DNA of 52,963 nt from Polaromonas sp. UBA4122 (GCA_002381615.1 DFWY01000140.1:1-52963), one strand, 5' to 3'; counted from the first letter of the stretch, positions 10,008-19,161 are shown. A program made the numbers and translations. The notes: generated by a model not told the origin, from the letters alone.

Positions 10008-10735
10008 CAGGCGGCCTTTTCAATTTGGTTTTTGTCATGCCCGCTGACTTGCGCCGAGGTCTGACCGAAACGGCGCTCACGGGTACGATAAACCGCAATC
10101 GCTTCATCCAGCGCTGCTTCATCAAATTCGGGCCAGAGCTTATCGGAGAAATGCAATTCCGAGTATGCCGCCTGCCACAGCAAAAAATTGCTGATACGCA
10201 ATTCGCCACCGGTGCGAATCAGCAAATCGGGGTCGGGCACATACGCCAGCGCCATCGCCCGATCCAGCGACAACTCGGTAATGGCTTCACCCCGGCTGGC
10301 AAGCTTCTGTGCCGCTTGGGCAATATCCCAGCGCCCGCCATAGTTGAAGCACACATTGAAAATCAGTCGTTGGTTGCCTGCCGTACTAAGCTCGGCCTGC
10401 GCCAGCCCCGCCTGGACTTTTTCGGAAAGTCGCTGACGGTCTCCCACAAAATGGATCCTGACACCGTTGGCATTCAGGCTGGGCACCTCCCTGGAGAGGG
10501 ACAGCGCCAACAGCGCCATCAAGCCAGACACTTCTTCAGAGGGCCGGTTCCAGTTTTCGGATGAAAAAGCAAAGACCGTCAGGACACCGATACCGCGCTC
10601 CAGGCAAGCCCGAACACAGCGGTTCAGCGAATCGACCCCCTGCTTGTGGCCGGCGATACGCGGTAGAAACCGTTGGGTAGCCCATCGGCCATTGCCATCC
10701 ATGACGATGGCCACATGATGCGGAACCTGATTCAT
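10007..10735 (-). CDS. uppS: Undecaprenyl diphosphate synthase UppS
   Basis: A cis-prenyltransferase that extends farnesyl-PP to the C55 carrier lipid used for peptidoglycan and O-antigen. The catalytic IVMDGNGRWA motif is at the N-terminus. FAFSSENWNRP and the C-terminal DLLIRTGGELRISNFLLWQAAYSELHF are family hallmarks. I start at the ATG at 10735 (242 residues). A TTG at 10747 is also in frame but has no visible ribosome site. The 105 bases to frr hold a dispersed repeat, which separates it slightly from the upstream gene. Confidence 0.96.
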   Translation of the reverse strand: MNQVPHHVAIVMDGNGRWATQRFLPRIAGHKQGVDSLNRCVRACLERGIGVLTVFAFSSENWNRPSEEVSGLMALLALSLSREVPSLNANGVRIHFVGDRQRLSEKVQAGLAQAELSTAGNQRLIFNVCFNYGGRWDIAQAAQKLASRGEAITELSLDRAMALAYVPDPDLLIRTGGELRISNFLLWQAAYSELHFSDKLWPEFDEAALDEAIAVYRTRERRFGQTSAQVSGHDKNQIEKAA

Positions 10736-10761
10736 GATGTCGGTCAAGGAAGGCTTGAACG

Positions 10762-10834
10762 CCGCCGGGTCACCCCAAGCAAGTTCAACCCCCTCGGGGG
10801 GCAGCGTAGTACGCGAAGCGACAAGCGTGGGGGC
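10762..10834 (-). repeat. 72-bp dispersed repeat, copy 1 (family R2)
   Basis: On the minus strand this stretch begins GCCCCCACGCTTGTCGCTTC and ends GGGGTGACCCGGCG. It matches 52402-52472 over about 72 bases with roughly eight differences. Both copies contain a short C-run/G-run hairpin in the middle (CCCCcgaGGGG here). It fills most of the frr-uppS gap and comes within 7 bases of the frr stop codon. Its role is unknown. It could act on mRNA structure between two co-transcribed genes. Confidence 0.75.
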
Positions 10835-10840
10835 ACTACG

Positions 10841-11401
10841 TCACACTGCCATGATGTCTTGTTCCTTGCCGATGACCAGTTTGTCAACCTCGGCAATGAA
10901 ACGGTCCGTGAACTTCTGGATCTCATCCTGCGAACGGCGCTCGTCATCTTCAGAGGCCAGTTTCTCCTTGACCAACTTCTTGACGCCGTCATTGGCATCC
11001 CGGCGCAGATTACGAATAGCCACCTTGGCATGCTCGCCTTCGGCCCGCACGACTTTGGTGAGTTCCTTGCGGCGCTCTTCGGTCATCGCCGGCATGGGAA
11101 CGCGGATCAGGTCGCCCTGAGCCGCAGGGTTGAGCCCCAGATCGGAATCACGGATGGCTTTTTCTATTTTTGCACCCATGCCTTTTTCCCAAGGCGAAAC
11201 GCTGATGGTGCGCGCATCCAGCAGCGACACATTGGCCACTTGGCTGATGGGCACCATCGAGCCGTAGTAGTCAACGTGCACCGTGTCGAGCAAGCCAGGG
11301 TTGGCGCGGCCGGTACGGATTTTCGTCAGGCCGTTTTTGAACGAATCCAGGGACTGCTGCATTTTTTGCTCTGCATGCTGCTTGATCTCAACAATGCTCA
11401 T
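10841..11401 (-). CDS. frr: Ribosome recycling factor
   Basis: A 186-residue protein that, with EF-G, splits post-termination ribosomes. It starts [21 protein letters not shown] and has the typical [15 protein letters not shown] and the C-terminal helix [24 protein letters not shown]. The three-helix domain I and small domain II fit the family length of ~185. It lies 88 bases downstream of pyrH, as in nearly all proteobacteria (rpsB-tsf-pyrH-frr). Confidence 0.97.
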   Translation of the reverse strand: MSIVEIKQHAEQKMQQSLDSFKNGLTKIRTGRANPGLLDTVHVDYYGSMVPISQVANVSLLDARTISVSPWEKGMGAKIEKAIRDSDLGLNPAAQGDLIRVPMPAMTEERRKELTKVVRAEGEHAKVAIRNLRRDANDGVKKLVKEKLASEDDERRSQDEIQKFTDRFIAEVDKLVIGKEQDIMAV

Positions 11402-11489
11402 GGTCGAATCTCCAGATTTTTAGGTGCAAAAAAAAGTACAAGAACTGCGAAAGGTGAGAAAAGTGCAAAAGCACGGCTCATGGCGAAAG

Positions 11490-12200
11490 TCAAACGTGAA
11501 CCAGGGTTCCTTCGTCTTCGCCCTGCACCACGCGCTTGAGCGCGCCGTGCTTGAAGATGCTAAATACCTTGATGGGCAGCTTCTGGTCGCGGCAAAGCGC
11601 AAACGCTGTGGCATCCATAACCTCGAGGTTCTTGCCCATGACCTCATCAAAAGTGATACTGGTGTAACGCGTGGCCTTCGGATCTTTCTTGGGGTCGGCG
11701 CTGTACACACCATCAACCTTGGTGGCTTTCAGGACGATTTCAGCCCCGATTTCAGCGCCGCGCAAAGCCGCTGCGGTGTCCGTGGTAAAGAAAGGATTGC
11801 CGGTGCCGGCCGCAAAAATAACGACCTTGCCTTCTTCCAGGTATTGCAGTGCCTTGGGCCGGACATAAGGCTCGACCACGCGCTCGATGCCGATAGCCGA
11901 CATGACGCGTGGAATCAGGCCGGCCTTGTCCATGGTATCCCCCAAAGCCAGCGCATTCATCACGGTCGCCAGCATGCCCATGTAGTCGGCGGTAGCGCGG
12001 TCCATGCCGACCGAGCCCCCCGCCACACCGCGGAAAATATTACCGCCACCAATCACTACCGCCACCTGAACACCCATGCGCGTGACTTCGGCGATTTCTT
12101 CCACCATGCGTACGATGGTAGCGCGATTAATACCAAAGGCATCATCCCCCATCAAGGCCTCACCTGACAGTTTTAACAAGATCCGCTTGTAGGCTGGCAT
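11490..12200 (-). CDS. pyrH: Uridylate kinase (UMP kinase)
   Basis: A hexameric UMP kinase of the amino-acid-kinase fold that phosphorylates UMP to UDP in pyrimidine synthesis and is normally controlled by GTP and UTP. Diagnostic segments are [40 protein letters not shown] and [18 protein letters not shown]. The 236-residue length is normal. It follows tsf by 63 bases in the conserved order. Confidence 0.97.
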   Translation of the reverse strand: MPAYKRILLKLSGEALMGDDAFGINRATIVRMVEEIAEVTRMGVQVAVVIGGGNIFRGVAGGSVGMDRATADYMGMLATVMNALALGDTMDKAGLIPRVMSAIGIERVVEPYVRPKALQYLEEGKVVIFAAGTGNPFFTTDTAAALRGAEIGAEIVLKATKVDGVYSADPKKDPKATRYTSITFDEVMGKNLEVMDATAFALCRDQKLPIKVFSIFKHGALKRVVQGEDEGTLVHV

Positions 12201-12263
12201 GTGAGGGCTTTCTATGATTGCGTTGGACTGAAGTTTAGCGGCCTTCCGGCTGGACTGAAATGC

Positions 12264-13178
12264 TTACGTAGCCTTGGCAGCAGCGACCTGGGCAGCGACC
12301 TCAGCGGCGAAGTCGTCCACCTTCTTGTCAATACCCTCGCCCACCACGTACAGGGTAAAGGACTTGACCGTGGTACCACGCTCTTTCAGCATCTGCTCAA
12401 CCGTCTGTTTGTCGTTCTTGACGAAGGTCTGGTTGTGCAGGCTGACTTCTTTCAGATACTTCTGAACACCACCATCGATACGCTTTGCAACAATTTCAGC
12501 GGATTGAACCGACTTGCCTTCGGCTTGGGCCTTGGCGGCATCTTCGGCAGCTTTGGCAGCAGCGACTGAGCGCTCTTTTGCGACCAGTTCGGCCGGCACA
12601 TCAGCACTGGACAAGGCAACGGGCTTCATCGCAGCCACGTGCATGGCGACGTCTTTGGCGGCGGTTTCATCGCCCTCAAACTCTACCACCACGCCGATAC
12701 GCGTACCGTGCAGGTATGAGGCCAGCTTGCTGCCGGAAAAACGCTTGAAGCGGCGTACGCTCATGTTCTCACCGATCTTGCCGATCAGGCCTTTGCGCAC
12801 ATCTTCCACCGTCGGGCCAAAGCCGTCCAGCGACAGGGGCATGGCACCAATGGCGACTACGTCAGCCGGGTTGTTCTTGACAATGCCTTCGGCCACAGCT
12901 TGGGTAAAAGCCAAAAAACTGTCATTTTTGGTCACAAAGTCGGTTTCGCAGTTGATTTCAACCAGCGCGCCCACATCGCCTTCGCGGTGTGCGGCAACCA
13001 CGCCTTCAGCTGTGATGCGCGAAGCCGCCTTGCCGGCCTTGCTGCCCAGCTTCACGCGCAGGATTTCTTCGGCTTTCTCAAAATTGCCTTCGGCTTCAGT
13101 CAGTGCTTTTTTGCACTCCATCATGGGGGCATCGGTTTTGGCGCGCAGTTCAGCGACCATGCTTGCAGTAATTACCAT
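12264..13178 (-). CDS. tsf: Elongation factor Ts
   Basis: The guanine-nucleotide exchange factor of EF-Tu, 304 residues. It starts [26 protein letters not shown], the standard N-terminal UBA-like domain, and carries the core motif [11 protein letters not shown] near residue 75 that inserts into EF-Tu. The C-terminal part is Ala-rich. A hairpin with a T run lies 84 bases upstream (13262-13288), between rpsB and tsf, so tsf levels may depend on read-through or on a separate promoter. Confidence 0.97.
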   Translation of the reverse strand: MVITASMVAELRAKTDAPMMECKKALTEAEGNFEKAEEILRVKLGSKAGKAASRITAEGVVAAHREGDVGALVEINCETDFVTKNDSFLAFTQAVAEGIVKNNPADVVAIGAMPLSLDGFGPTVEDVRKGLIGKIGENMSVRRFKRFSGSKLASYLHGTRIGVVVEFEGDETAAKDVAMHVAAMKPVALSSADVPAELVAKERSVAAAKAAEDAAKAQAEGKSVQSAEIVAKRIDGGVQKYLKEVSLHNQTFVKNDKQTVEQMLKERGTTVKSFTLYVVGEGIDKKVDDFAAEVAAQVAAAKAT

Positions 13179-13261
13179 CTCTTGATTCTCCGTTTGTCGT
13201 GTTGACTTCGAGGGGCGCTAACGTGGCACCCGCTCGTATCTGTAGTATCTTTTAGCTTGTG

Positions 13262-13288
13262 AAAAAGGGGCTACGCGAGCCCCTTTTT
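13262..13288 (-). terminator. Intrinsic terminator or attenuator between rpsB and tsf
   Basis: A perfect 11-bp stem (AAAAAGGGGCT paired with AGCCCCTTTTT) encloses a 5-base loop. The minus-strand product ends in a run of U. It lies 39 bases after the rpsB stop, inside the rpsB-tsf operon, so it may set the ratio of S2 to EF-Ts rather than end transcription completely. Confidence 0.8.
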
Positions 13289-13326
13289 CGCGTCTGGCTC
13301 AGCGCCAAAACTAACAGGCGCCGTTA

Positions 13327-14079
13327 TCAAACAGCTGCGTTTTGCACTTCCACAAATTCATCCGAACTCTCAGGCGAAACCGTCTTGACGAGATCGTTCC
13401 CGGCATTGGCTCGGCCTTCGAGGACCGCGTCGGCGAGACCGCGGGCGTACAAGGCCACAGCTTTGGACGAGTCGTCGTTACCGGGAATCACGTAGTCAAT
13501 GCCAATGGGGGAATGGTTGGAATCCACCACACCGATCAGCGGAATGCCCAGCTTCTTGGCTTCCAGAACTGCGATTTTATGGAAGCCCACGTCGATCACG
13601 AAAATAGCGTCCGGCAGGGCGTTCATGTCCTGAATGCCGCCAATGTCTTTTTCAAGCTTCTCAATTTCGCGCTTGAAGGTCAGCTGTTCTTTTTTGCTGA
13701 CGGAATCCATGCCGGCTTCTTGCTGGGCTTTCAACTCTTTCAGGCGCTTGATCGAGGTCTTGACCGTTTTGAAATTGGTCAGCATGCCACCCAGCCAGCG
13801 CTGGTCAACATAAGGAATACCGGCGCGCTTGGCCTCAAGGGCGACGGTTTCGCGGGCAGTGCGCTTGGTGCCGACCATCAGGATGGTGCCGCGGTTGGCG
13901 GACAGCTGTTTCGCGAACTTCATCGCGTCCTGAAACATCGGCAGCGATTTTTCCAGGTTGATGATGTGAATACGGTTGCGATGGCCAAAAATGTAGGGGG
14001 CCATCTTGGGATTCCAGAAGCGGGTTTGGTGACCGAAATGGACGCCAGCTTCCAGCATTTCACGCATGCTTGTCGACAT
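13327..14079 (-). CDS. rpsB: 30S ribosomal protein S2
   Basis: A 250-residue ribosomal protein of the small subunit. It begins [26 protein letters not shown], and the two family signatures are present (the N-terminal one and [36 protein letters not shown]). The ATG at 14079 follows a ribosome site (TTTGGAG). It is the first gene of the long minus-strand cluster. In other bacteria S2 represses its own mRNA through the leader. The 148-base region upstream would hold such a leader. Confidence 0.97.
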   Translation of the reverse strand: MSTSMREMLEAGVHFGHQTRFWNPKMAPYIFGHRNRIHIINLEKSLPMFQDAMKFAKQLSANRGTILMVGTKRTARETVALEAKRAGIPYVDQRWLGGMLTNFKTVKTSIKRLKELKAQQEAGMDSVSKKEQLTFKREIEKLEKDIGGIQDMNALPDAIFVIDVGFHKIAVLEAKKLGIPLIGVVDSNHSPIGIDYVIPGNDDSSKAVALYARGLADAVLEGRANAGNDLVKTVSPESSDEFVEVQNAAV

Positions 14080-14208
14080 ATATATAACTCCAAAGGTTGT
14101 GTCTAAAATCAGCGCTTATCATCCGAAAGAATTTCCGGACAACACCTTGAGTGGCTGATTTGCGATTAACTTTGCAAACAACAAAAGCGTCATTCACAAA
14201 GCCTGCTA

Positions 14209-14214
14209 AGTATA
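14209..14214 (-). promoter_or_regulatory. rpsB: Candidate -10 element for rpsB
   Basis: The minus strand reads TATACT here, 130 bases before the rpsB ATG, a good match to a sigma-70 -10 box. No convincing -35 box is visible at the usual distance. The same bases read on the plus strand give TATAAC, 11 bases before the amidase ATG, so divergent promoters could overlap. Expression from this site is inferred only. Confidence 0.35.
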
Positions 14215-14227
14215 ACACCCCTACCCC

Positions 14228-15592
14228 ATGAGCCAGCCGATCCCAATGCCCACCCAAGGCGACCTTCACGCCACTCGCCAGGCCCTTCAAGCAGGCCAGA
14301 CCAGCCCCCAGGAAATCCTTGAGCGCGCCGCCGCCATCGCTCAAAGCGAGGCTTGCCGCCATGTTTTTCTGCCAGGCCAGGTGAAAAGCCCGCTTTTGAC
14401 CTCCAAAGCTCCGCCAAAATCCGCCTTCAATGATCCGGCCTTGCCTCTGGCGGGCATTCCCGTCTCAATCAAGGATCTGTTTGACGTGGCGGGCCAAACC
14501 ACTGCAGCTGGATCGACCGTACTCGCCGGTGCCGCAGCGGCCGAGACAGACTGCCCCGCCGTGGCACGGCTGCGCGCGGCGGGCGCGGTGCTCACCGGAC
14601 GCACCAACATGGTGGAGTTTGCGTTCTCCGGCGTCGGCATCAACCCGCACTACGGCACGCCGCTCAATCCGGCTGACCGCACCGCAGGCCGCATTCCGGG
14701 CGGCTCATCGTCGGGCGCGGCTGTGTCGGTGGCCACGGGCGCCGCCCTGGTGGGCCTCGGCTCAGACACGGGCGGTTCCATCCGCATCCCTGCGGCGCTA
14801 TGCGGTATTGTGGGTTTTAAAAGCACGGCACGCCTGGTGCTTACCCTAGGTGCCGTGCCGCTATCCACCAGCCTGGACACCGTGTGCGCCCTGACGCGCT
14901 CGGTACGCGACGCGGTCACGGTGCATGAGGTTCTGGCGGCGCGCACCGTGAAGCTCGCCGGCAAACCCCTGCCATCATGCCGCCTCGCGGTGGCGCGCAC
15001 GCAGATGCAGGACGCGCTGGACGACACCGTGGCCCGGGCTTTCGGGCACAGCCTTCAGGTTCTGCGCGATGCCGGTGCGCACATCGAAGAAATTGCCCTT
15101 GACGAAATCAGCGATCTGGCCGCCATCAATGCAACCGGCGGCTTGTCGGCCGCAGAAGGTTATGCGTGGCACCGGACCCTGATTGCCGAGCACGAGGCCG
15201 AATACGACCCGCGGGTGGCGATGCGCATTCTGCGGGGTGCCCGCATGAGCGCCGCCGACTATATCGATTTGCTGGCAGCGCGCAAGCAGTGGATGGCACG
15301 CATGGAAGCCCGCCTGAGCGGCTTTGACGCAGTGCTCTCTCCCACCGTGCCCATCGTGGCGCCGCCGATTGCCAGCGTGCTGGACGATGACAACGAGTTT
15401 TTCCGGATCAACGGGCTTTTGCTGCGCAACACGGCGGTGGTGAACATGCTCGACGGTTGCGCGATTTCGCTGCCCTGCCACACTCCCGACCAATTGCCCG
15501 TGGGCCTGATGCTCTGGCACGGGGCGCTGCACGACGACGCGGTGCTGGACCTGGCACTCCAGGTTGAAACGGCGCTAGCCCATTCACTATAA
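14228..15592 (+). CDS. Amidase (amidase-signature family, AtzF/GatA-like)
   Basis: A 454-residue amidase-signature hydrolase. The Ser-cisSer-Lys triad is visible: Lys in PVSIKDLFD (~81), cis-Ser in PGGSSSGAAVSVATG (~157) and nucleophile Ser in GSDTGGSIRIPAALCG (~181). Such enzymes hydrolyse small amides such as allophanate, indole-acetamide or aryl amides. The substrate cannot be told from sequence. GatA is unlikely, since gatB and gatC are absent nearby. There is no purine-rich ribosome site before the ATG, so a leaderless or very short-leader mRNA is possible. The stop codon TAA lies inside a palindromic repeat element that begins at the end of the gene. Confidence 0.85.
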   Translation: MSQPIPMPTQGDLHATRQALQAGQTSPQEILERAAAIAQSEACRHVFLPGQVKSPLLTSKAPPKSAFNDPALPLAGIPVSIKDLFDVAGQTTAAGSTVLAGAAAAETDCPAVARLRAAGAVLTGRTNMVEFAFSGVGINPHYGTPLNPADRTAGRIPGGSSSGAAVSVATGAALVGLGSDTGGSIRIPAALCGIVGFKSTARLVLTLGAVPLSTSLDTVCALTRSVRDAVTVHEVLAARTVKLAGKPLPSCRLAVARTQMQDALDDTVARAFGHSLQVLRDAGAHIEEIALDEISDLAAINATGGLSAAEGYAWHRTLIAEHEAEYDPRVAMRILRGARMSAADYIDLLAARKQWMARMEARLSGFDAVLSPTVPIVAPPIASVLDDDNEFFRINGLLLRNTAVVNMLDGCAISLPCHTPDQLPVGLMLWHGALHDDAVLDLALQVETALAHSL

Positions 15593-15644
15593 AAATAATA
15601 GCTGCGCACGCCCGATGGTATTGGGCTATAGGCCTGTTTTATGC
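15587..15644 (+). repeat. Palindromic element R1, copy A (intergenic)
   Basis: About 58 bases starting CTATAAAAATAATAGCTGC, with an inner hairpin GCCC..GGGC and ending TATAGGCCTGTTTTATGC. It supplies the last sense codon and stop of the amidase gene. It aligns with the copies at 16353, 17570, 26405, 35193 and 51006. Confidence 0.8.
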
Positions 15645-15708
15645 ATAAAAAAATGAATACGAACCTGTTCCGCTTTAAATTTATCGCTGTTCTGCCCGGC
15701 ACCACCGC

Positions 15709-16968
15709 ATGAGGGTAGCGGTCATTGGCGCCGGCATCATCGGAATCACCACCGCCTATGAGCTGGCCATGGACGGTCACGAAGTCACCGTGTTTGAACG
15801 CAGGGGCGCCGCGGCGGAAGAAACCAGCTTTGCCAACGCTGGCATTGTCGCGCCCGGCTACATCGCGCCCTGGGCGGCACCCGGCATGCCGGGCAAGGTC
15901 CTCAGCCACCTCTTCAGCCGCCATGCAGCGGTCAAGCTGAGCCTGCCTTTGTCGGGCCGCGAGTTGGCGTGGATGTGGAAGTGGTTTCGAGCCTGCAAGC
16001 TTGAAGCCTACCTGGTCAACCGCTCGCGGTTGCAGCGCCTGGCGTTTTACAGCCGCGAAAGGCTGCACCACCTGAGCACCAAGCTACAGCTGGAATACGA
16101 GTACAGCCTGGGCTACATGGTGCTGCTCCGCTCTGAAAAAGACAGCCAACTGGTTCAACCCGGCCTGCAGGTGCTGCGGGAGGCGGGAGTCGCGTTCAGG
16201 CAAATCAATGCCGACGAGGTTCGCCAGATCGAGCCGGCGCTCAACCCCGACGCCGCCTTTCTGGGGGCCGTGCACTTGCCTGATGATGAGGTGGCAAACT
16301 GCCGGCAGTTTGCGCTGCTACTGAAGATCGAAGCCCAGCGGATCGGCGTCAGTTTCGAGTTCAATACGGTTGTAGCCCAATTGGATCGGGCGCAGGCAGC
16401 TAGTATTTTAATAGCGGGTGAAACCTCGCCGCGCACCTTTGACCGGGTGGTCCTGTGTGCCGGCCTGGCCTCCGCCCAACTCCTCAGGCCACTTGGCCTG
16501 AAGATTCCCATGGTCGCCGTTTATGGCTATTCCATCAGCGCGCCGATTCGCGAACCCCTCAATGCACCGCGCAGCGCACTGATGGACGAGCGCTACAAAG
16601 TGGCCATTTCCCGCCTGGGCAACCGCGTGCGCGTGGCCGGCAGCGCAGAAATCGGCGGTTCGCTTGAACGCAAGCGCGCGTCCTCCCTGCAGACGCTGTA
16701 CAAGGTCTTGCACGACTGGTTTCCGGGGGCGGCCCAGCTCTCCAATACCGGCGCCGGCGTACAAGAGTGGAAAGGTGCGCGACCCATGCTGACCGACGGG
16801 CCCCCCATTGTCGGCAACAGCGGACTGCCCGGCCTCTGGCTCAATATCGGCCATGGCTCCAGCGGATGGGCGCTGAGCTGCGGCAGCGCGCGCGCGCTGG
16901 CCGACCTGATGGCGGGCAAATCCGCAGACATCGACATGGAAGGACTGGACATCAGCCGCCTAGGCTGA
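15709..16968 (+). CDS. dadA: D-amino-acid dehydrogenase (FAD-dependent, DadA family)
   Basis: A 419-residue flavoprotein that oxidises D-amino acids to 2-oxo acids and passes electrons to the respiratory chain at the inner membrane. The dinucleotide-binding motif VIGAGIIGITTAYELAMDGH is at the start, and GLWLNIGHGSSGWALSCGSARALADL at the C-terminus closes the FAD site. FANAGIVAPGYIAPWAAPGMP is typical of DadA. Residues ~215-236 (reading VVAQLDRAQAASILIAGE) are encoded by a palindromic element in reverse orientation. The gene follows the amidase by 116 bases, so the pair may share a role in amino-acid or amide use, which is inference. Confidence 0.88.
   Translation: MRVAVIGAGIIGITTAYELAMDGHEVTVFERRGAAAEETSFANAGIVAPGYIAPWAAPGMPGKVLSHLFSRHAAVKLSLPLSGRELAWMWKWFRACKLEAYLVNRSRLQRLAFYSRERLHHLSTKLQLEYEYSLGYMVLLRSEKDSQLVQPGLQVLREAGVAFRQINADEVRQIEPALNPDAAFLGAVHLPDDEVANCRQFALLLKIEAQRIGVSFEFNTVVAQLDRAQAASILIAGETSPRTFDRVVLCAGLASAQLLRPLGLKIPMVAVYGYSISAPIREPLNAPRSALMDERYKVAISRLGNRVRVAGSAEIGGSLERKRASSLQTLYKVLHDWFPGAAQLSNTGAGVQEWKGARPMLTDGPPIVGNSGLPGLWLNIGHGSSGWALSCGSARALADLMAGKSADIDMEGLDISRLG
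16353..16416 (-). repeat. Palindromic element R1, copy E (inside dadA)
   Basis: Read on the minus strand it starts CTATTAAAATACTAGCTGCC, continues GCGCCCGATCCAATTGGGCTAC and aligns closely with copy A. The dadA frame passes through it without a stop and yields AQLDRAQAASILIAG. The right end of the element is less well conserved. Confidence 0.75.
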
Positions 16969-17013
16969 ACCAGCCGACTGGCGGGACGACTCGTCAGCCC
17001 TCACAATCATGCG

Positions 17014-18624
17014 ATGCAAAGAATATCCAGCACCTTCAGCCAGCCGCTTTACAGCATAGCAGCGACCCGCCAGATTGAACTGCAGGCCGCAGCCAGCCTG
17101 CCGCCGCACACGCTGATGCAACGTGCCGGTCTTTCCATTGCCCGCCTGGCGCTGGCACTGGCGCCCCATGCCCAGCGCATCTGGGTCGCCTGCGGGCCCG
17201 GCAACAACGGCGGCGACGGTTTCGAAGCCGCACTACACCTGCATCAGTGGGGCAAAGCGGTGGTTGTGACCTGGACCGGGTTGCCCCCCGACAAAGCCGG
17301 GTTGCCCCCGGATGCCCACGCATCCCGCGAGCGGGCCCTGGCAGCTGGCGTGCCGATGGCGACCGAGCCGCCACAGGATTTTGATTTGTGCATTGATGCC
17401 CTGCTCGGCATGGGTGCCAGGCTGGACCCCAACCGCGTCGGCACCGGGCTGATGCAGCAGTGGCTGGAGGTGATGCAGGCCAGCCAGGCGCCACGGCTTG
17501 CGGTGGATGTGCCGACCGGGCTTGACGCCGATACTGGCTTCGCAACAGCACTTACAACAACCACTAGCGCTACAAAATCCATAGCTATCTCATCCCTTCC
17601 AGCAAGGGATACAGGCATTTTTACCTTAAGCCTTTTAACGTTGAAAGCGGGGCTGTTTACCGCCAACGGTCGGGACAGCGCCGGCCAAGTGTGGTTTGAT
17701 GATCTCGGCATTAACCCCGAAAATACAGCAAGCACCGCAGAGCCTCGCGCCTGGCTGCTGGGTGCCGACCATGCCAACCAGCCGCGGCGAACCAAAGCCC
17801 TGCATGCCAGCCACAAAGGCAGTTTTGGCGATGTCGCCGTTGTGGGCGGCGAATCCACCGCCACTTCCGCCACGCACATGACGGGTGCCGCCTTGCTGGC
17901 CGCCCGCGCTGCACTGCATGCGGGCGCAGGCCGGGTCTTCGTGGCTTTGCTCGGCAACGCCGGCCCGACCGTGGACCCCCAGCAGCCCGAACTCATGTTC
18001 CGCACGCTAGATGCACTGGATTTGAAGCAACAGGTCGTGGTGTGCGGCTGCGGTGGCGGCGAAGCGGTCAAAACCGTCATCGCCAAAGTGTTGTCAACGG
18101 CGACGCGAGCGGTGCTGGATGCGGACGCGCTCAATGCCATTGCCATGGATCCGCAACTGCAAACCCTGTTGAAAACGCGTCAGCAACGCGCTTACAGCAC
18201 GGTGCTGACGCCCCACCCGCTGGAAGCCGCACGCTTGGCTGGAACCACTAGCGCCGAGGTGCAAGCCGACCGTTTGGCAGCGGCCCGACAGCTGGCAGAG
18301 CGATTTCAGTGTGTGGTGGTGCTCAAAGGTTCGGGCACGGTCATCGCCGCCCCGGGCCAGCAAATCCATATCAATGCAACCGGCAATGCCTTGCTGGCGA
18401 CGGCGGGCAGCGGCGATGTACTGGCGGGCATGCTCGGGGCTTACATGGCCAGCGGGCTGAGTGCTTTTGAAGCGGCCTGCAGCGCGGTGTTTGTGCACGG
18501 TAACAGAGCCGATACGTGGGCGGTCGAGCGGCCCGGCCAGACCCTGACTGCATCGGCACTGGCTGGCGCACTGACCGGCTCTGGCCAACCCTTAGACCAA
18601 CACCATCAGGCCGATCTGCAATAA
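17014..18624 (+). CDS. nnr: Bifunctional NAD(P)H-hydrate epimerase/dehydratase Nnr
   Basis: A fused repair enzyme of 536 residues that rescues hydrated NAD(P)H. The N-terminal epimerase (YjeF_N, ~15-235) shows GPGNNGGDGFEAA at 61-73 and VDVPTGLDADTG near 167. The C-terminal ATP/ADP-dependent dehydratase (~250-530) shows KGSFGDVAVVGG, LDADALNAI, LTPHPLEAARL and GSGDVLAGMLGAYMASG. Residues ~186-206 (SATKSIAISSLPARDTGIF) come from a palindromic element and lie where homologues have a short loop. The 3' end overlaps the opposite-strand yggT gene by 33 bases. Confidence 0.93.
   Translation: MQRISSTFSQPLYSIAATRQIELQAAASLPPHTLMQRAGLSIARLALALAPHAQRIWVACGPGNNGGDGFEAALHLHQWGKAVVVTWTGLPPDKAGLPPDAHASRERALAAGVPMATEPPQDFDLCIDALLGMGARLDPNRVGTGLMQQWLEVMQASQAPRLAVDVPTGLDADTGFATALTTTTSATKSIAISSLPARDTGIFTLSLLTLKAGLFTANGRDSAGQVWFDDLGINPENTASTAEPRAWLLGADHANQPRRTKALHASHKGSFGDVAVVGGESTATSATHMTGAALLAARAALHAGAGRVFVALLGNAGPTVDPQQPELMFRTLDALDLKQQVVVCGCGGGEAVKTVIAKVLSTATRAVLDADALNAIAMDPQLQTLLKTRQQRAYSTVLTPHPLEAARLAGTTSAEVQADRLAAARQLAERFQCVVVLKGSGTVIAAPGQQIHINATGNALLATAGSGDVLAGMLGAYMASGLSAFEAACSAVFVHGNRADTWAVERPGQTLTASALAGALTGSGQPLDQHHQADLQ
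17570..17626 (+). repeat. Palindromic element R1, copy B (inside nnr)
   Basis: It starts CTACAAAATCCATAGCTATC and has the inner hairpin ATCCCTT..AAGGGAT, then ACAGGCATTTTTACC. Compared with copy A (GCCC..GGGC) both hairpin arms have changed together, which keeps pairing. It is translated in frame within Nnr. Confidence 0.78.
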
Positions 18625-19161
18625 CACCAGCAGCACGAGCGTTGACAGATCCACGCCACCTATCGTGGGAATCATGCGCCGTATCGGTGTCAGCAAGGGT
18701 TCGGTCAGGCGCGCCAGCAGGCCATAGACCGGCGAGCCGGGTTGAATCCATGACAGGATGGCATAGCCCAGCACCAGAATAAGCAAGGTCTGCAGGGCCA
18801 CCCGGACCATCATCTTCAAGGCAAACAACAGCAGCGCCAGCACGGCCATGGGTGCGAAGCCCGAGGTCCAGTACGTAGACTCCAGCAGCACGCCGAATAG
18901 CGCACCCCACAATAAGGCATAGACCAGGGCCAGCAATACGGCGGCCAGCACACTGGCCCAGTCCACCCGCGACCGGGTCAGTGACTTGGGCAAAGCACGC
19001 CGCAGCGGCTTGACCAGCCAGTCAGTCAATGCCATCACAAAGCTGCCAGGTTGCGCGCTCATGTTGACCCGCACCCAGTTCATCCAGGCGCGCAGCAGCG
19101 CCGCCCCAATCAGCACGAAGAAAAGGGTCTCAAGCAAAAAGACCAAAATCCGGATCAACAT
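18592..19161 (-). CDS. YggT family membrane protein
   Basis: A 189-residue protein made of two YggT repeats: hydrophobic segments at ~5-25 and 65-110, then ~115-140 and 165-189. Each repeat ends in the amphipathic pattern LTDWLVKPLRRALPKS and LTEPLLTPIRRMIPTIGGVDLS. YggT proteins sit in the inner membrane. Roles in osmotic tolerance, cell shape or photosystem sorting are proposed in various bacteria, and none is settled. It is convergent with nnr with a 33-base antisense overlap and lies 47 bases after rnr on the same strand as rnr. Confidence 0.85.
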   Translation of the reverse strand: MLIRILVFLLETLFFVLIGAALLRAWMNWVRVNMSAQPGSFVMALTDWLVKPLRRALPKSLTRSRVDWASVLAAVLLALVYALLWGALFGVLLESTYWTSGFAPMAVLALLLFALKMMVRVALQTLLILVLGYAILSWIQPGSPVYGLLARLTEPLLTPIRRMIPTIGGVDLSTLVLLVLLQIGLMVLV

